Assembly (NCBI RefSeq): GCF_048564905.1
Contig: NC_132997.1
Coordinates: 73,544,271 to 73,608,270, forward strand
From: Vicugna pacos
Lineage: Eukaryota; Chordata; Mammalia; Artiodactyla; Camelidae
Direction: 5' to 3'
DNA length: 64,000 nucleotides
In this document: positions 1 through 11,590 of the stretch, in pieces
Layout of the letters: each line of letters starts with the position of its first letter
Numbering within the stretch: the first letter of the stretch is position 1
Program-made: the position numbers and the translations under genes
Notes under the pieces: model-generated
What the model saw: only the letters and a program-made list of their open reading frames with translations
Database searches by the model: none
Told to the model about the DNA's origin: nothing

Positions 1-434
1 TTCCTGAGGAACTATGGAGAATCTGTGAGATGGAGGAATGAGGGAAAATGAGAGATAGGAGGTCTGGGAGTAGAGAGGAAGAGACACTGAGAGAGAGAGC
101 TTGAAATGGATTGACTGGAATGGGTTCAGTAATTTCAAGTGGAGAGTAGAGGGGAACTCTGGTTATAAGCTGACTGTAACTGAATGGAATGTCTAGCGTA
201 AGTTAATACCTAACCAGGTTGAAGAGCAAAATGAGCCAGAGTGAAGGACCCGACCAGAAGTTAGTCAAGAGGGTGACACACGCAGCATAACAGGGTGCCA
301 GGGGCTGATATACATAAGCAACTTTGCTGTAGGTGCAGATATACAGATGTAAATCATTGCAAAAAAAGTTTGATGTAATTTTCTCATGTGTTCAACCTGG
401 TATTCAATGCTTCTTGGCATGTCCTAATTAGTTT

Positions 435-478
435 TAATTATAGATTATTAAAACAATTATAATTAGAATCTATAATTA
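435..478. repeat. Perfect 12-bp AT-rich inverted repeat
   Basis: TAATTATAGATT at 435-446 is the exact reverse complement of AATCTATAATTA at 467-478, with a 20-base spacer. It could form a hairpin or cruciform. No flanking duplication marks it as a transposon. Confidence 0.7.
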
Positions 479-1395
479 TACTAAATTGTTGAGTTGTTTC
501 ATAGACTACACATTTTGTGTTAAAAAATTTTCTCCTCCCTCTACCTCTCATTCACACAAATCCCCATGTCCACAGACTGCTCAGTTATGGCTACCAAAGT
601 TATGTTACCTGGTACGACTCAGTGTCCCCCAAACCTAGAAGATGTGGTGATGCTCTCGGCTCATTTTATCAACTCTTCATAGACTGTGTGATGCACAGCT
701 TTTGCTGCCCTCTAGTACCATCTGCTCCATCTTGGAGCACTTTTTTCTCTACTACAACTTAAAGCATATGCAGTAGCAAAGAAAGGGGCAACTTGATTGT
801 TCCAGGAGAGGCTGCTCTCAGGTTATATGTCAGCTGCCTTACTGTGATAAGTTGTGCGTGGGTGAAAATAGGCAAGGCATAAAGTAGCTTCACTTTGATT
901 ACTCCTTTTGGAGATATCCTTCCATGATTGGGAAAAGGATAATAGGATTACAATGTTCTAATTTTTTAAAGTTGTGAAAGCCAGCCATGTTCCTGTAACA
1001 AAATAAAACAAAGAACAAAGCCTATCTAACATGTTTTAAAATGATACTAATACATAAATAATTTTATGCATAATTTTAAAGCAGTATAGTATTTTGTCAT
1101 TTAAAAATGGTGAATAGGTCATAGAAATAATTATAATTATTCTTTGTATAAACCAAGTCAAATTTTATATTCTCTCCTTCGCCATTGTTTAACATTTTTT
1201 TCAAGCTTTTGAGTTAATATCTACAAACTTATTTAATTAACAACACACTGTATTAGTGTGGCCCTGGCTAGGCCAGAATCTCAGTACATTTAGATCCCAT
1301 GATATCCTGAGAGAGAAAAAAAAAATCATCATTTGAAGGTTACCAGCAGTTTTTTGCCTTCAAAGAGAAGCAGCTTACTTTAGAATCTGACAGAC

Positions 1396-1570
1396 CACTG
1401 ATTCTCACAGTGAACTATACTGGAATCACCAGGAGTGCCACTGAAACCCAGAGTTTCACTACACCCCCAGAGTTTCTGATTGCATAGGTCTGCAGAAGGA
1501 TTGGAGAATTTGCATTTCTAGTAAGTTCCCAGGTGATGCTGACTCCACCGGTCAGGAGACCACCCTTTGA
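1396..1570 (+). mobile_element. MER5A (hAT-Charlie relic)
   Basis: It runs from CACTGATTCTCACAG to ACCACCCTTTGA and includes the conserved CCCAGAGTTTCTGATT and AAGTTCCCAGGTGATGCTGA blocks of the MER5A consensus. A non-autonomous DNA transposon fossil of early mammalian age. Confidence 0.85.
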
Positions 1571-2737
1571 TAGATCATACCTTTTTTCCACTGCAGGCCT
1601 TTTAGTTGTGCCAAGTAAAGCAAATACCTGCTTGGAGAACATTAAAATCCTCGTTAACCCGAGTGCAAAGTTTCAGAGAAGCTGAGTGGTCAGTTTGGTA
1701 ACACAATTTGGATGTGTGCTTTACTACACTGTCACTTCTTTATGGGACTTGATTTTTCTCTGTATAGATTTAGACTACCTTGTGCCTGTCTATTTTTATT
1801 TATCTTATAGTCACATACTTCCTTCTTGAGCCATACTTCACATCAGCTGCAGAGTGGAGATGAAGGGGCTGCAGGAAGGACATGCCCCTCACATTGTGCA
1901 GTAAACAAAAAGTAAGTGGACCTGCACCGAACACAGCACCATGGCTGGGATTTTGCTGTTCCTAATATGATGCTTGAAAACAGAGTAACACGGAATGTGG
2001 TGGCATTAGGTCTAAGACACAACCATAGCCCTGTCTGTTGGGGATGGGTTGTCCTCACTGTCACTCATCCTGCAAAGACTCCAGTCCAGAAACTGGAAGT
2101 GAGGAAAATGAGGATGTGGTAGGCAGGTCTTGGGCTGTGGTACTGGGATGTTTCTTGCCTTCCTGGAACCTTCTGGTGCTGGTCCCTAGACTACAGATTG
2201 AGTTGACCTCTAGAAGGAATCCCATAGTGCAGAGGTGAGCTGGCACTTGAAGTGGTTTCTGGCTGAAAGCAAACCAGGGAGGACCTGAAGAACGGGCAAG
2301 GAACTGAGGGAAGCCTTGTCCAGCAGCAAATATAAATCACTCTCTGTGTTGTACTTCCCTTCTGTTATTCCTCAAATTCCAGTGAAATCTTATTATGCAT
2401 TCATAACTCTGTTAGGATTGTGGGGAAATAAGGGGTGGGTTTGTGGCCAAAGAAATCCAGATGGAACCTAGAGGATGCGCCAAACCATCTGTACCAAAAT
2501 GGCTCCAAGAAGGCTAGTGAATGGATCTGGAGACAAGTGAGAGCCAGAGTGGGAGGAGTGAGCAGCCCAGGAATCCCAGAATCCTGGGGGCAGGAAGTCT
2601 GTGAAGGTGGGATGGGGTCCTGTAATTTGAATGGCAAAGGATAGCCACTCTTTTTGTTTTCTTTTTTGGAGTCATGGATAAGTAATGGCTGGTAGTATGG
2701 GTTGTACAGTTTCAAGTTTCTGATGATTTCTGATTAA

Positions 2738-3000
2738 AAATGTAATATATGCTAAGTAAAAGAGCCCAATCTGAAAAGGCTACATACTGTATGATTCCAA
2801 GTGGAATCTGGAAAAGGCAAAACTACAGAGACAGTAAAAAAGATCAGTTGTTGCCAGGAGTTTGGGAAGAGGGAAGGAAAGATGAACAGATGGAACGGGA
2901 TTTTTAGGGCAGTGAAATTATTTTGTATGACACTGTAATGGCAGCTGTATGCAATAGATGTTCATTGTATCAAAATTTGAAAATAATACTCAAAATGTCA
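2738..3000 (+). mobile_element. Old L1 fragment, end of ORF2 and 3' region
   Basis: It carries the characteristic blocks GCTACATACTGTATGATTCC, GGAAAAGGCAAAACTACAGA and TTAGGGCAGTGAAATTATT of L1M-type elements. Confidence 0.75.
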
Positions 3001-3029
3001 TTATTAAGTCTAAACCCCCACTTTTAACA

Positions 3030-3170
3030 TTTCATTTAACAGCCTTCCAAGTTTTTACTACACATGTATAATATGTATAGATTTTACACAATTAAGATCA
3101 TACTTGCATTTTGTAGTCTGCATCCTCTACCTATATCTTGAATATTTTCCTAAGTAAGCACCATCCTTAG
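3030..3170. mobile_element. Possible old LINE 3' fragment
   Basis: Wording such as TTGAATATTTTCCTAAGTAA and GATCATACTTGCATTTTG resembles ancient L1ME/L1MC-type sequence. The family is uncertain. Confidence 0.35.
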
Positions 3171-4054
3171 GCTTTATCTGCTTAGCCAGCTAGTCTTTAC
3201 GTCACCTTTCCTCCCCCTGCGAACTGAAGGGTCTTTAACTGAAACTCTGACCCAGGTGGGTGTGACAGGAAGCAGTGAGATCTCAGACCCTCTGTGCTTG
3301 AGCGGAGGGAGAGATGACCAGACCGGACCTGAGGAGACCAGGAGAAGTGAGTGCTGGTGAGAAGCAGCGCTGGATACACTTTGGGTTCTTAAGGGGCCTT
3401 TAATGCTGGCAAATGCTTCCATACAGTCATCTGTATCCAAGTGTAAGGAGAGAGCATTTTAAGCAGCACTAAGTTTAGTACAAGTAAAACTGATGTGCTT
3501 GCTGAGATAAAATTAAATTAAGAGATAAAAACTTAAGACTGCTGGACTTTTTAAAGGGCCAGGGCAGATTTATCGCCTTCTAGGCCAGGCTTAATTGCAA
3601 AGCGAAAGAGAGGACTTGCCAACCTTCAGAGTATCTTCTCGCCTGCCCTCTATTGCCCGAAATATCTTTAACGGCATCTATTACTCATTACTCCATACCC
3701 GGGTGCCAAAGAGAGTCTTACCCAGACTCTCTCCCCAGGAGAGGAACACACGGGCAAACAGGAATTTTAGGCAATGTTGTGATGTCTGCTTTCAACAGGG
3801 GGAAAGAGCAGAAAGAATCAGCTGTGGGTTCTGATGAGCAGGCTTTCCCTTCACCTGTGCTCAGATCGGTACAAGTCGGGCACAGAGCTCCTCCTTGTCT
3901 GCCTGCTTCCTGTTCCCAGGCAGCCTGGCATCGGAGCAGGGACTTGGACTCCAGGAGCCCAGCCTTACTCAATGAGTATTCTCTGAATTGAAATTAAAAG
4001 CTTTCATCAGTGAGCAGTCTCTGTACATCTTCTTGAAAGAAAAGTTAGGCTGGA

Positions 4055-4190
4055 GAAGTGCTCTTGACTTTGGCTACACATTAGAGTCACTTGGGGAGCT
4101 TTTAATAATCCTCAGATCCAGGTCTCCCTGGTAGACCGCTGGCTTCCAGGTCATTCCAGTGTGAGGCCAAGGCTGAGAAGCACTGGCAGC
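4055..4190 (+). mobile_element. MER5-family DNA transposon relic
   Basis: It contains TGGCTACACATTAGAGTCAC, GGGGAGCTTTTAATAATCC and a closing GAGAAGCACTGG, the pattern of MER5-type termini. Confidence 0.7.
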
Positions 4191-5589
4191 ATCATTTGGA
4201 TAGATCTTTGTAGATGCTTCAGGGAAGACCTGCTGGCTAAGAGAGCACAGGTTGGAGAGGAACCCACAGATGCTGACTGCCCATCAGAAAGGTGTCTGCA
4301 GGCTGAGAACAGCCCCAGGTACATGGAGGAAAAGCACAAGCCACGGAAGGATGAATTGGTGGGATGTAGAGCTCCACCAGGACCGAGGGGCACAAGGAAG
4401 ATAGCTGCATATGGTCAGATCAACAAAGACTAGTCCAGGAAAATTCATATTGTACAAAATACCTTTCCAATAATTTTTATTAAATACAGGAGATGATTTA
4501 AAAGATGGTATCATCTGCAAGAAGTTTTTTTTTTAGTTTAGTGAAAAAAAATCAGAAAACATCTTGCTTTCATTTTAGCTCCTCAGTGCACTCACAGAGG
4601 ACCATGAAAAGGCAGGTTTTAGTACATTTTTTTTTCACTCTGTTTTTCCAGAAAAGGTGGAATTTAAAGCAGTGTTGACCTAAGAAAATCCCTATTTAAT
4701 CTGGATTTAGGAATGGATTAAAGAGGGTTTCATATTCAAGCAACTCTTTGCAAACAAAAAGATCAGACAGATCCTTCCTCTTCCCTCATGCCCACATCTT
4801 AACCTCGAGTCCAGTTCTGGAGTTTCACCCTTTCAGTATCTACAGGGCTGGTCCTTCTCCCACAGCCGAGATCCAAGCCTATGGCTTCCCCTTCACACCA
4901 GGAAAAAGCTGCCTCCGGCAGCGTACCCTTCCAATTCACACTCGGAAGGTTGTTGGGGCCTCTTCAACTGGTGTTTCTAAAACCCCAGCTTTCACCAGGC
5001 CACTCCCTCCTCAAGGGCCTGCAGCAGCTCCCCAGTGTCTACTGAATCAAGCCTGGCTTTTTGTCTTGGCCGAGAGTTATTCAGTCTCACTCCGAACTCC
5101 CAGAACTGCCCGGGTCGCTGCTTGTCAATTATCTACACCTACTTGAGTGGCTGCTCTTAGAATATCGACCTGTGCTCTCCTCACAACTGGCCTGGTGTCT
5201 CCAATTTTTATGTTTCTGAGATCAGTTCGGAGTAGCAATCACTCTAATAGTTTCTTTGGTGTATGTACAGAGGGTAAACATCCAGTCTCTTAACTACTTT
5301 GTGCTATGAATGGATTTTTAAAAGTGTAACGATCATCACTAGGTCTGCTGATTCTTTAGCTGACTTCCTCCTTTATCAGGAGTTTAAATGATCTCACATT
5401 CTTGAGTCTGTATTTCTTTTTCAGATGCTGCTTATCATCTTTATAGTATATTTTATTTTGTTATTTTAATACATTATAGAAAATCTCAATCTGTGTAAGC
5501 AAAAGAAGAAATAACCTTGTAATCTGGTGTTCTTGGATGGTCAAGCTTGAAAGTGCGGAGATTTCTTTGACCTTTTTTCTCTCTCTGAC

Positions 5590-5990
5590 TCTTCATCTCC
5601 TGTCACCGGTTGCATCAATTCATCTTTAGATGAATCTTACCCATCTCTACACCTCCTGTCCACTCCTTCAGATACAGCCATTGTGATCCATGGACAGTGG
5701 ACTATGTCATCTCACCTCCCTACCTTCAGCCTCTCCCCTTCCCCAAATTCATTTTCTTAAATTGCTCCTTTTATCACTTCACTCTACTCATGAATAGTCC
5801 TTGATGCCTCCCTATTTCTTGCAGGAAAAAGTCCAAACTCATTAGCTTGGCATTCAAAGGCCTTCAAAACCTGGACCCAATCAACTTTAGACATAATTAA
5901 CCTACTGTTATGAACCCACAGTTGTTCCCATTCCGTCCCACCAGCCCAAGACCCAGCTCAGGTCATTCCTTCCCCCTTCCAGGTCATTTC
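5590..5990 (+). mobile_element. Possible L2 fragment
   Basis: The block AAAAGTCCAAACTCATTAGC, then TTGGCATTCAAAGGCCTTC, is the wording of the ancient L2-type repeat upstream of its 3' end. The rest is strongly decayed. Confidence 0.4.
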
Positions 5991-6004
5991 TTGGGTTCAG
6001 GAAG

Positions 6005-6180
6005 GGAGGCCACTTAGGGAAAGAGCACTGAATTGAGAGTCCAGAGAAGCAGGTTCTACTCTAATCTCTGCAGCTTCCTGGCTATGCAAATCTGAGTGAT
6101 GCTAGTCATCACTTAATTTTGCCTCTGTGAAAGGAGGAGATTGAATTGCATGACGTGTAGGTATTTTGTAGCTCTAAATT
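6005..6180 (+). mobile_element. MIR SINE (sense)
   Basis: tRNA-derived order is visible: GAAAGAGCACTGAATTGAGA, then CTTCCTGGCTATGCAAATCT, then TTTTGCCTCTGTGAAAGGAG. An ancient tRNA-derived SINE. Confidence 0.6.
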
Positions 6181-6499
6181 TCATTTCTATATGTCTTGAA
6201 TTCATAGCACCCAGGCATTACTACTTATCAGTCATTTAATCTCCAATGCTAATAACAATTTTTGAACTATTATTTGGCTCATATGACATCTTTTGGATCT
6301 CATATCTTAAACTGGTTTTTGTCCTCAACTGAAAATAGTCTTGTTTGTTCAGTTTATGAAAGCAATACAAGCTAATTTAAAGAAACTCATGTGAATCAGA
6401 TAGGTAACAAGTGAAAACTACTCATAATTCTTTGCTGGGAACAAGGAGGATCAGAGAGTTGTGAGGACCCTAAAAAGGGAGTGACTGTTTGAGGTTTGA

Positions 6500-6900
6500 A
6501 GACAAAGTGACCTGGTTGCTGATGGGAAAATAGAAATTCACCAGACAAAAGAGTGAGGAACAGCAGCTAGGTAGCGGGAATAGCAAATGCAAAGGCTCAG
6601 AGGTGAAATTGGGATATTTGCAGTCTAGTGAGAAGCTATGAGTGTCAGGAATTGGGAGTATGGGGGAAGGGTGTGATCAAAGATGAGGCTGGGGAGGGAA
6701 GAGATAGGCAATCAAGGGCCTTGTTAGTCAGACCAAGGAGGTGGGGCTTACATGCAGCGGGAAACGTTTCGAAATCTTTACTCAGAGGTGTGTCCTGATT
6801 AGGGTGGAAGAATGGAGGAAGGCCTGGGCATGGGGACACTGGTGGCTGGGAGACCAGTAGGAAGGCAGTTCTCTTGGGCCTGGGCCCAGGCCCACAGCAG
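6500..6900 (-). mobile_element. L2 fragment (antisense)
   Basis: GCAAATGCAAAGGCTCAGAG, then TCAAGGGCCTTGTTAGTCAG, corresponds to the complement of the L2 internal sequence. Confidence 0.55.
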
Positions 6901-7224
6901 TGGGATCCCCAAAACAGTGGGATAACATTAGGAGTTATTAAGGGCCTCAGCTGAACAGAGGGAAGAACTGATGGCCATAAGGCCAACAGCTCTCAAAGGG
7001 GACTTTGCTGGGAGGGCTGTGCTTACCTTACGGGGGCCTGAGGCAAAATTACTCAGCCACCCTGGCCCTGTTTTCACTTAAAATGCCAATATTTTGTTCA
7101 TTGTGGCATTTTTTTTGCATTAATTTTGATATAAAGTATTACATGAAAATGATATTTGATTTACTGATTTGCGGGGCTCTCCTTTAAAGTTTATTACATG
7201 TTTTATACAAGATGTATACTTGTC

Positions 7225-7420
7225 TTATTTATTCCACAAATATTCAGTGAGTGCAGACTGAACAGGGCCTGTACGGATCCAGAACTACCCTGAACACAAG
7301 CCCTGCTTTCGGGAATGCAGGAGAGAGGTCCCTTCCACACATGGCGATAGAGTATCACATGGCAGAAACCCCTGACCTATGTCAGGCCAGGGGACAGAGA
7401 GAGACAGACACGAGGATTCT
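7225..7420 (-). mobile_element. L2 3' end (antisense)
   Basis: It starts TTATTCCACAAATATTCAGT, the complement of the L2 3' terminus, and continues through a decayed GGGCCTGTACGG part. Confidence 0.55.
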
Positions 7421-8214
7421 CTGGTTCACACGAACTATCTTCCTTTCGGGTAATTTCTGTCTCAAAAGTGAAGTCTCTGGCTACCGACCATCATTTTGGA
7501 CCAGAATGCCACTTTAGTGACCATTCTGTTCTTTGCACACAGCAGACCTTGTCCTGTCGCCAGCGTCCCTCCTCCGCCCTTCCCACAGCCTCTTCTAGTC
7601 CCAGCCCAGCTTCCTTATGCCCTGTTTCCTCCAGACCAGCCTTCCTGTGGCATTACTGGTGTTATATTTAGATTTGCAAATTCAGCAGCCGAAGCCACTT
7701 CCCTCTGGAGAGCAAGTCCACCATGGAGCTGGCACTGAAGTTTTGGCAGCCCCTGCCATGGTGTGCTAACCTGAGAGGCCTCCCCAGAGTGAGGTAGCTC
7801 CCCCAGCCCCATTCACAGACGTAGATACCGAGGCTCAGGAGGTCCCAGTGCTGGTCTCAGATGACACAGCTCTGAAATCCTAGCTCCTAGTTCTGCTTGT
7901 CATTGAGGTAGTTAACAGAGGTTTGGTGGTTGGAGAGACTTGAGGAACATCCTGGGTCAACCTCCTCTTGGAACAGAGGACACTAAATTCCAGGGAAATT
8001 CTGATGTTTCCCTGAGATTAATTATTGAGGATATTCCAGTCTTCCCCTCACACCCTGCTCCTTCCCTGTCCGCACATGGCCTGAGTCTCCTGCTGGAGGG
8101 CCAGCTTTTCTATGGCAGAGATCATGCCTTCTGTCTTCTTATGTCACAGCCAGAGCCATGGTTGTAGTCCAAGCCAGGGGTCAGGCTTGGATCATCAATG
8201 CCTGCAGCAGAGAA

Positions 8215-8560
8215 CGCAGCACCCACTGAGCATGAGTTGTGTGCCGAGTGCTTCACATGCATTAGCTCATTTAACCCTGGCAGCCCTATGAGATAGGGGT
8301 CCTATTGATGATCCCCATTTTAAAAATTGTGGGGGAAAAAAAAACTCCATAACAAAATTTATGATTGTAAATAGAGTAGAGTTCAGTGGTGTATTTGCAC
8401 ATTGTATATTCACGTTGTTGTGGTTATCCCTATTTTTGTAGTGAGAAAGTGCTCAGAGAAGTAATTCACCCCAGATCCCACACCTAATAAATGACAGAGC
8501 TGGGATTCAAAATCGGGCCATCTGACTCCAGAACGTGTGCTCCCAGCCACCCCTGGATGG
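8215..8560 (-). mobile_element. MIR SINE (antisense) split by an L1 fragment
   Basis: The left half has GCTTCACATGCATTAGCTCA, CAGCCCTATGAGATAGG and GATCCCCATTTT. The right half resumes with GTGAGAAAGTGCTCAGAGAA and AATGACAGAGCTGGGATTCA. The two halves fit one MIR interrupted at the CCCCATTTT block. Confidence 0.75.
8322..8423 (-). mobile_element. L1 3'-end fragment nested in MIR
   Basis: It contains AGAGTTCAGTGGTGTATTTG and ATATTCACGTTGTTG, antisense L1M 3' UTR wording. Flanking copies TGATCCCCATTTT (8309-8321) and TTATCCCTATTTT (8424-8436) look like an aged 13-bp target-site duplication. Confidence 0.6.
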
Positions 8561-9518
8561 TGTGTGCTGATCCCCCACAACAGTGGATGACCAGCTTCAC
8601 CAGGTGCCTCGTTGGGCACCTTCCTCTCTGTCTCTGGAGAAGGCACCCAATCCCTCTACCAGCCAAGTGGTTTTGACTGGGGACACATGTGCCCCCATCG
8701 CTGCCCTGCTGCTGGTCCCCAAAGTCAGACTTGTTGCTAGAGGGTTGTGTGGGCTCTTAGGGGCCTGCTTCAGGCTTTACAGAGGGACACAGCAAAAAGA
8801 GGAAGGGACAGATGGCAGGAGGAGGGGGAAAGAGAAAGGGCAGTGCATGCAAGCGACAGGAAGGGATGTGGTAGGGTCTCTCTGGGGTCCAGAATATGCT
8901 CAGAAGTAGAGTGGCTGAACTCAGCTGCAGGGAGACCTGGGCACTTAGCCCCAGGCACCCGTCTCATCACCCTCGTCAGAAAGGCCACCTAAGAGTCCCG
9001 GGGTGGGGGCATACATGAACCTCACACACGAGCATCTTGCGGCCTGTCCTACTAACCACTTATTAACCAGAGAAAGTAATTTGCAAGTTTCTTCAGACGC
9101 TCTACCATTTCTTTCTTTCTTTCCTACCGAGATCTGCAAATATTTTGTGGTAGCCTTTGGCATGCCTGAACTGCTGATCTGGGTTATAAGCAGACAGAAA
9201 CTGGGCTGACTTGACACAACCAGGAGTAGGGACGGTCCTACGAATACCCCGAATCCTTTCCAAAAAAATCCTAGCACTTAGGCGCGGGGCGCACCACCTT
9301 GACGCCAATGAGATGGCAAGAAACTAGGCTGCACTAGCTGCACAGAGGTCTTAGAGGATCTGCCCCCTGATGTGACAGCAGAAATTGCCGGGCTCTCCCC
9401 ATCCCTGATTTTAGGGGCCTGTAGGGATGCAGCATTTTCCTTCCTCTTCTGGTCCTTGCTCCCACCACCCACGCAGCAGGGAGGGGCTGGGGTCAAGGGA
9501 AGCGTCTTCCTAAAACTA

Positions 9519-9551
9519 TGTGAAAGCAGGTTGTGAAAGCAGGTTGTGAAA
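9519..9551. repeat. 13-bp minisatellite, 2.5 copies
   Basis: TGTGAAAGCAGGT is repeated twice exactly (9519-9531 and 9532-9544), then TGTGAAA. Confidence 0.9.
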
Positions 9552-10284
9552 CGCACAGAAGTTAAAGGGGTCTCTTGCCTCCACAGGTGACATGGGCTCT
9601 TGGGTTTGGAAGAGCCCCCCCACAGTCATGTTATTAAATCCTGTCACTGTGCTTGGCTCTGATTTGCTCATTGTTCTAACTAGGTGCTGACAGTGACAGC
9701 TAGAGTTTTGCAATGTTTACAGTCTCTCCTCTGCCAGCATGAAAATTATTGTGTGAAACTGATGATTCTCAAATTTGTAAGACCAAATGACAAATAATTA
9801 ATTTTCAGAAAATTCTAAAAAAGGTAATCCGATGTAATTCTAGAAAAGGAATATTTTAAGAATTTAAGCATGTTCTTTTAAAAATTAAACTTAATGGGGA
9901 AAAATGAATTGACTGTGTCTGCATGGCACAATATAATACTGTCACCCATTTGGGCATTCATTTCTATAGCTAAAAGCAAAGATATTTTCATGGAGTAAAG
10001 AGCAATTTTGAGGAATGGTATTTCCGATAATGCTGAAAAAAATTTGATTCAGTTAAGCTCATTTCATTGGGATCTGAGTTTAAAGAAAGACATTGGGGAA
10101 TATCATGTGTGGGGATTGAAGTGGAGGAAAGCGTTGTAATTTTTAAATGTTTACCATCCAGAAACTTTTATCAATAATACATTTTTTAAAAAGCTTGAGA
10201 ACAATACCTAAGTGTTCAAACAAAAATATGATCAAGGGTCCCCAAAATACAACATTTTATGGCAAATAATTTCATTATCAATTT

Positions 10285-10470
10285 TACTTATTGTGGCTTT
10301 ATGTGTACTTTATTACACATAAAGTAAAATTCATCATTCAACCATTTCAAAGTGTTCATCTCAGTGGCATTTAGTAAATTTATAATGCTGTGCATCTACC
10401 ACTGCTATCTAGTCACAGAACATTTATTTCATCACCCCAAAAGAAGCCTCATACCCCTTAAGCAGTCATC
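10285..10470 (-). mobile_element. L1M 3' UTR (antisense)
   Basis: TTATTGTGGC, TTCATCTCAGTGGCATTTAG and AACATTTATTTCATCACCCC match the antisense 3' end of L1MB/L1ME elements. A perfect 11-bp inverted repeat (CTTTATGTGTA at 10297-10307 and its complement at 10314-10324) lies within it. Confidence 0.7.
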
Positions 10471-11379
10471 AGCGATTTTAAAGTAGATTTTTTTTTCCAG
10501 CTTACTTTTGAGGCAGATGAATAGATTTTGTTTTAATCATGTTGGTAGTTGTTTTCAGCATTCATCACGTAAATTAGGCTCAATCATCTGGGGTTGGTTG
10601 GGCCACTGTGATGCTTTTTGGATGTCGTGATGACATGAAATTAGAAGTCTTTCCACTGTAAAAAGAGAACTTTGACCCCGTACAGGCTGTAAGAATAATT
10701 TAAAAGGCAAAATAGTCACATCTATGTAGAGGGTGCGGGTTTCTAATGATTTGGTATTACAGTTGCCATTTTCCTTTTTGAAAGTTTATTTCTCATGTTT
10801 GCGTTTGATTCTATATTAGTTATTTGCATCAAAAATAACTGTTTCCTTCCTGTCCAGGGTTTGGTCTTTAATGTGCTTTACGTGCTTAAAAGGTTATTCT
10901 TCATCCTGTAGCTTTTTATACTTTGAACCAAGTAAAGTTGTAAACAACCAATTCGTGGGAGAGGACATTTTCTTCTACCTTTGAGCTCAACTCTCTAAAC
11001 CTCTTGTCCCAACACCCTTAGTCACAGCCTCCCTGAGGGAACGCCCTTGACTTAGGTGCGGTCTCTCTCCTATGACCTTTTCCCTCTTATCATCACTTTC
11101 CTGAACAATGTTCTGTTCTTTCCGCCAACAACCTTAGATTGAGCCACTGCTGTGTGGGAGACAGAGGAGCAGAGCTCTCTGCCCCCACGTCAGATACAAG
11201 ATTCCCGCCTGGGTGTTAGTGACAGGTAAGGGCTTATCGCCTTAACCTGTTACATTTAGTGATGTTTAACTTTGAACCAGGGCTCTGGGACACTGCCTTA
11301 TCCCAGGAGGATGTCTCTCTAACAGTACAATTTGGGGCCACAGGAACGCCCAGGCCAGCAGGGATCTCTGGGAAGGGGA

Positions 11380-11590
11380 CGTTCACTGAACTCTTACTGT
11401 CTATTTGATACCTTTACTGTCATAACGCCCCCCAGTATATCATATATTATTATTCCCATTCTCCAGGTGAAAAGGCTGAGACTAAAAGGGATTAAGTGAC
11501 CTTCTCAGAGACCATGAGCCAGTGAGTGCAGACCAAGCATTCAAACCCCTGGGCTGCCTGATTCCAAAGTTCATAATCTCTCCAGTGCAG
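11380..11590 (-). mobile_element. MIR SINE (antisense)
   Basis: TTATTATTCCCATTCTCCAG, GGATTAAGTGACCTTCTCAG and TTCAAACCCCTGGGCTGCCT follow the antisense MIR order. Confidence 0.65.
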
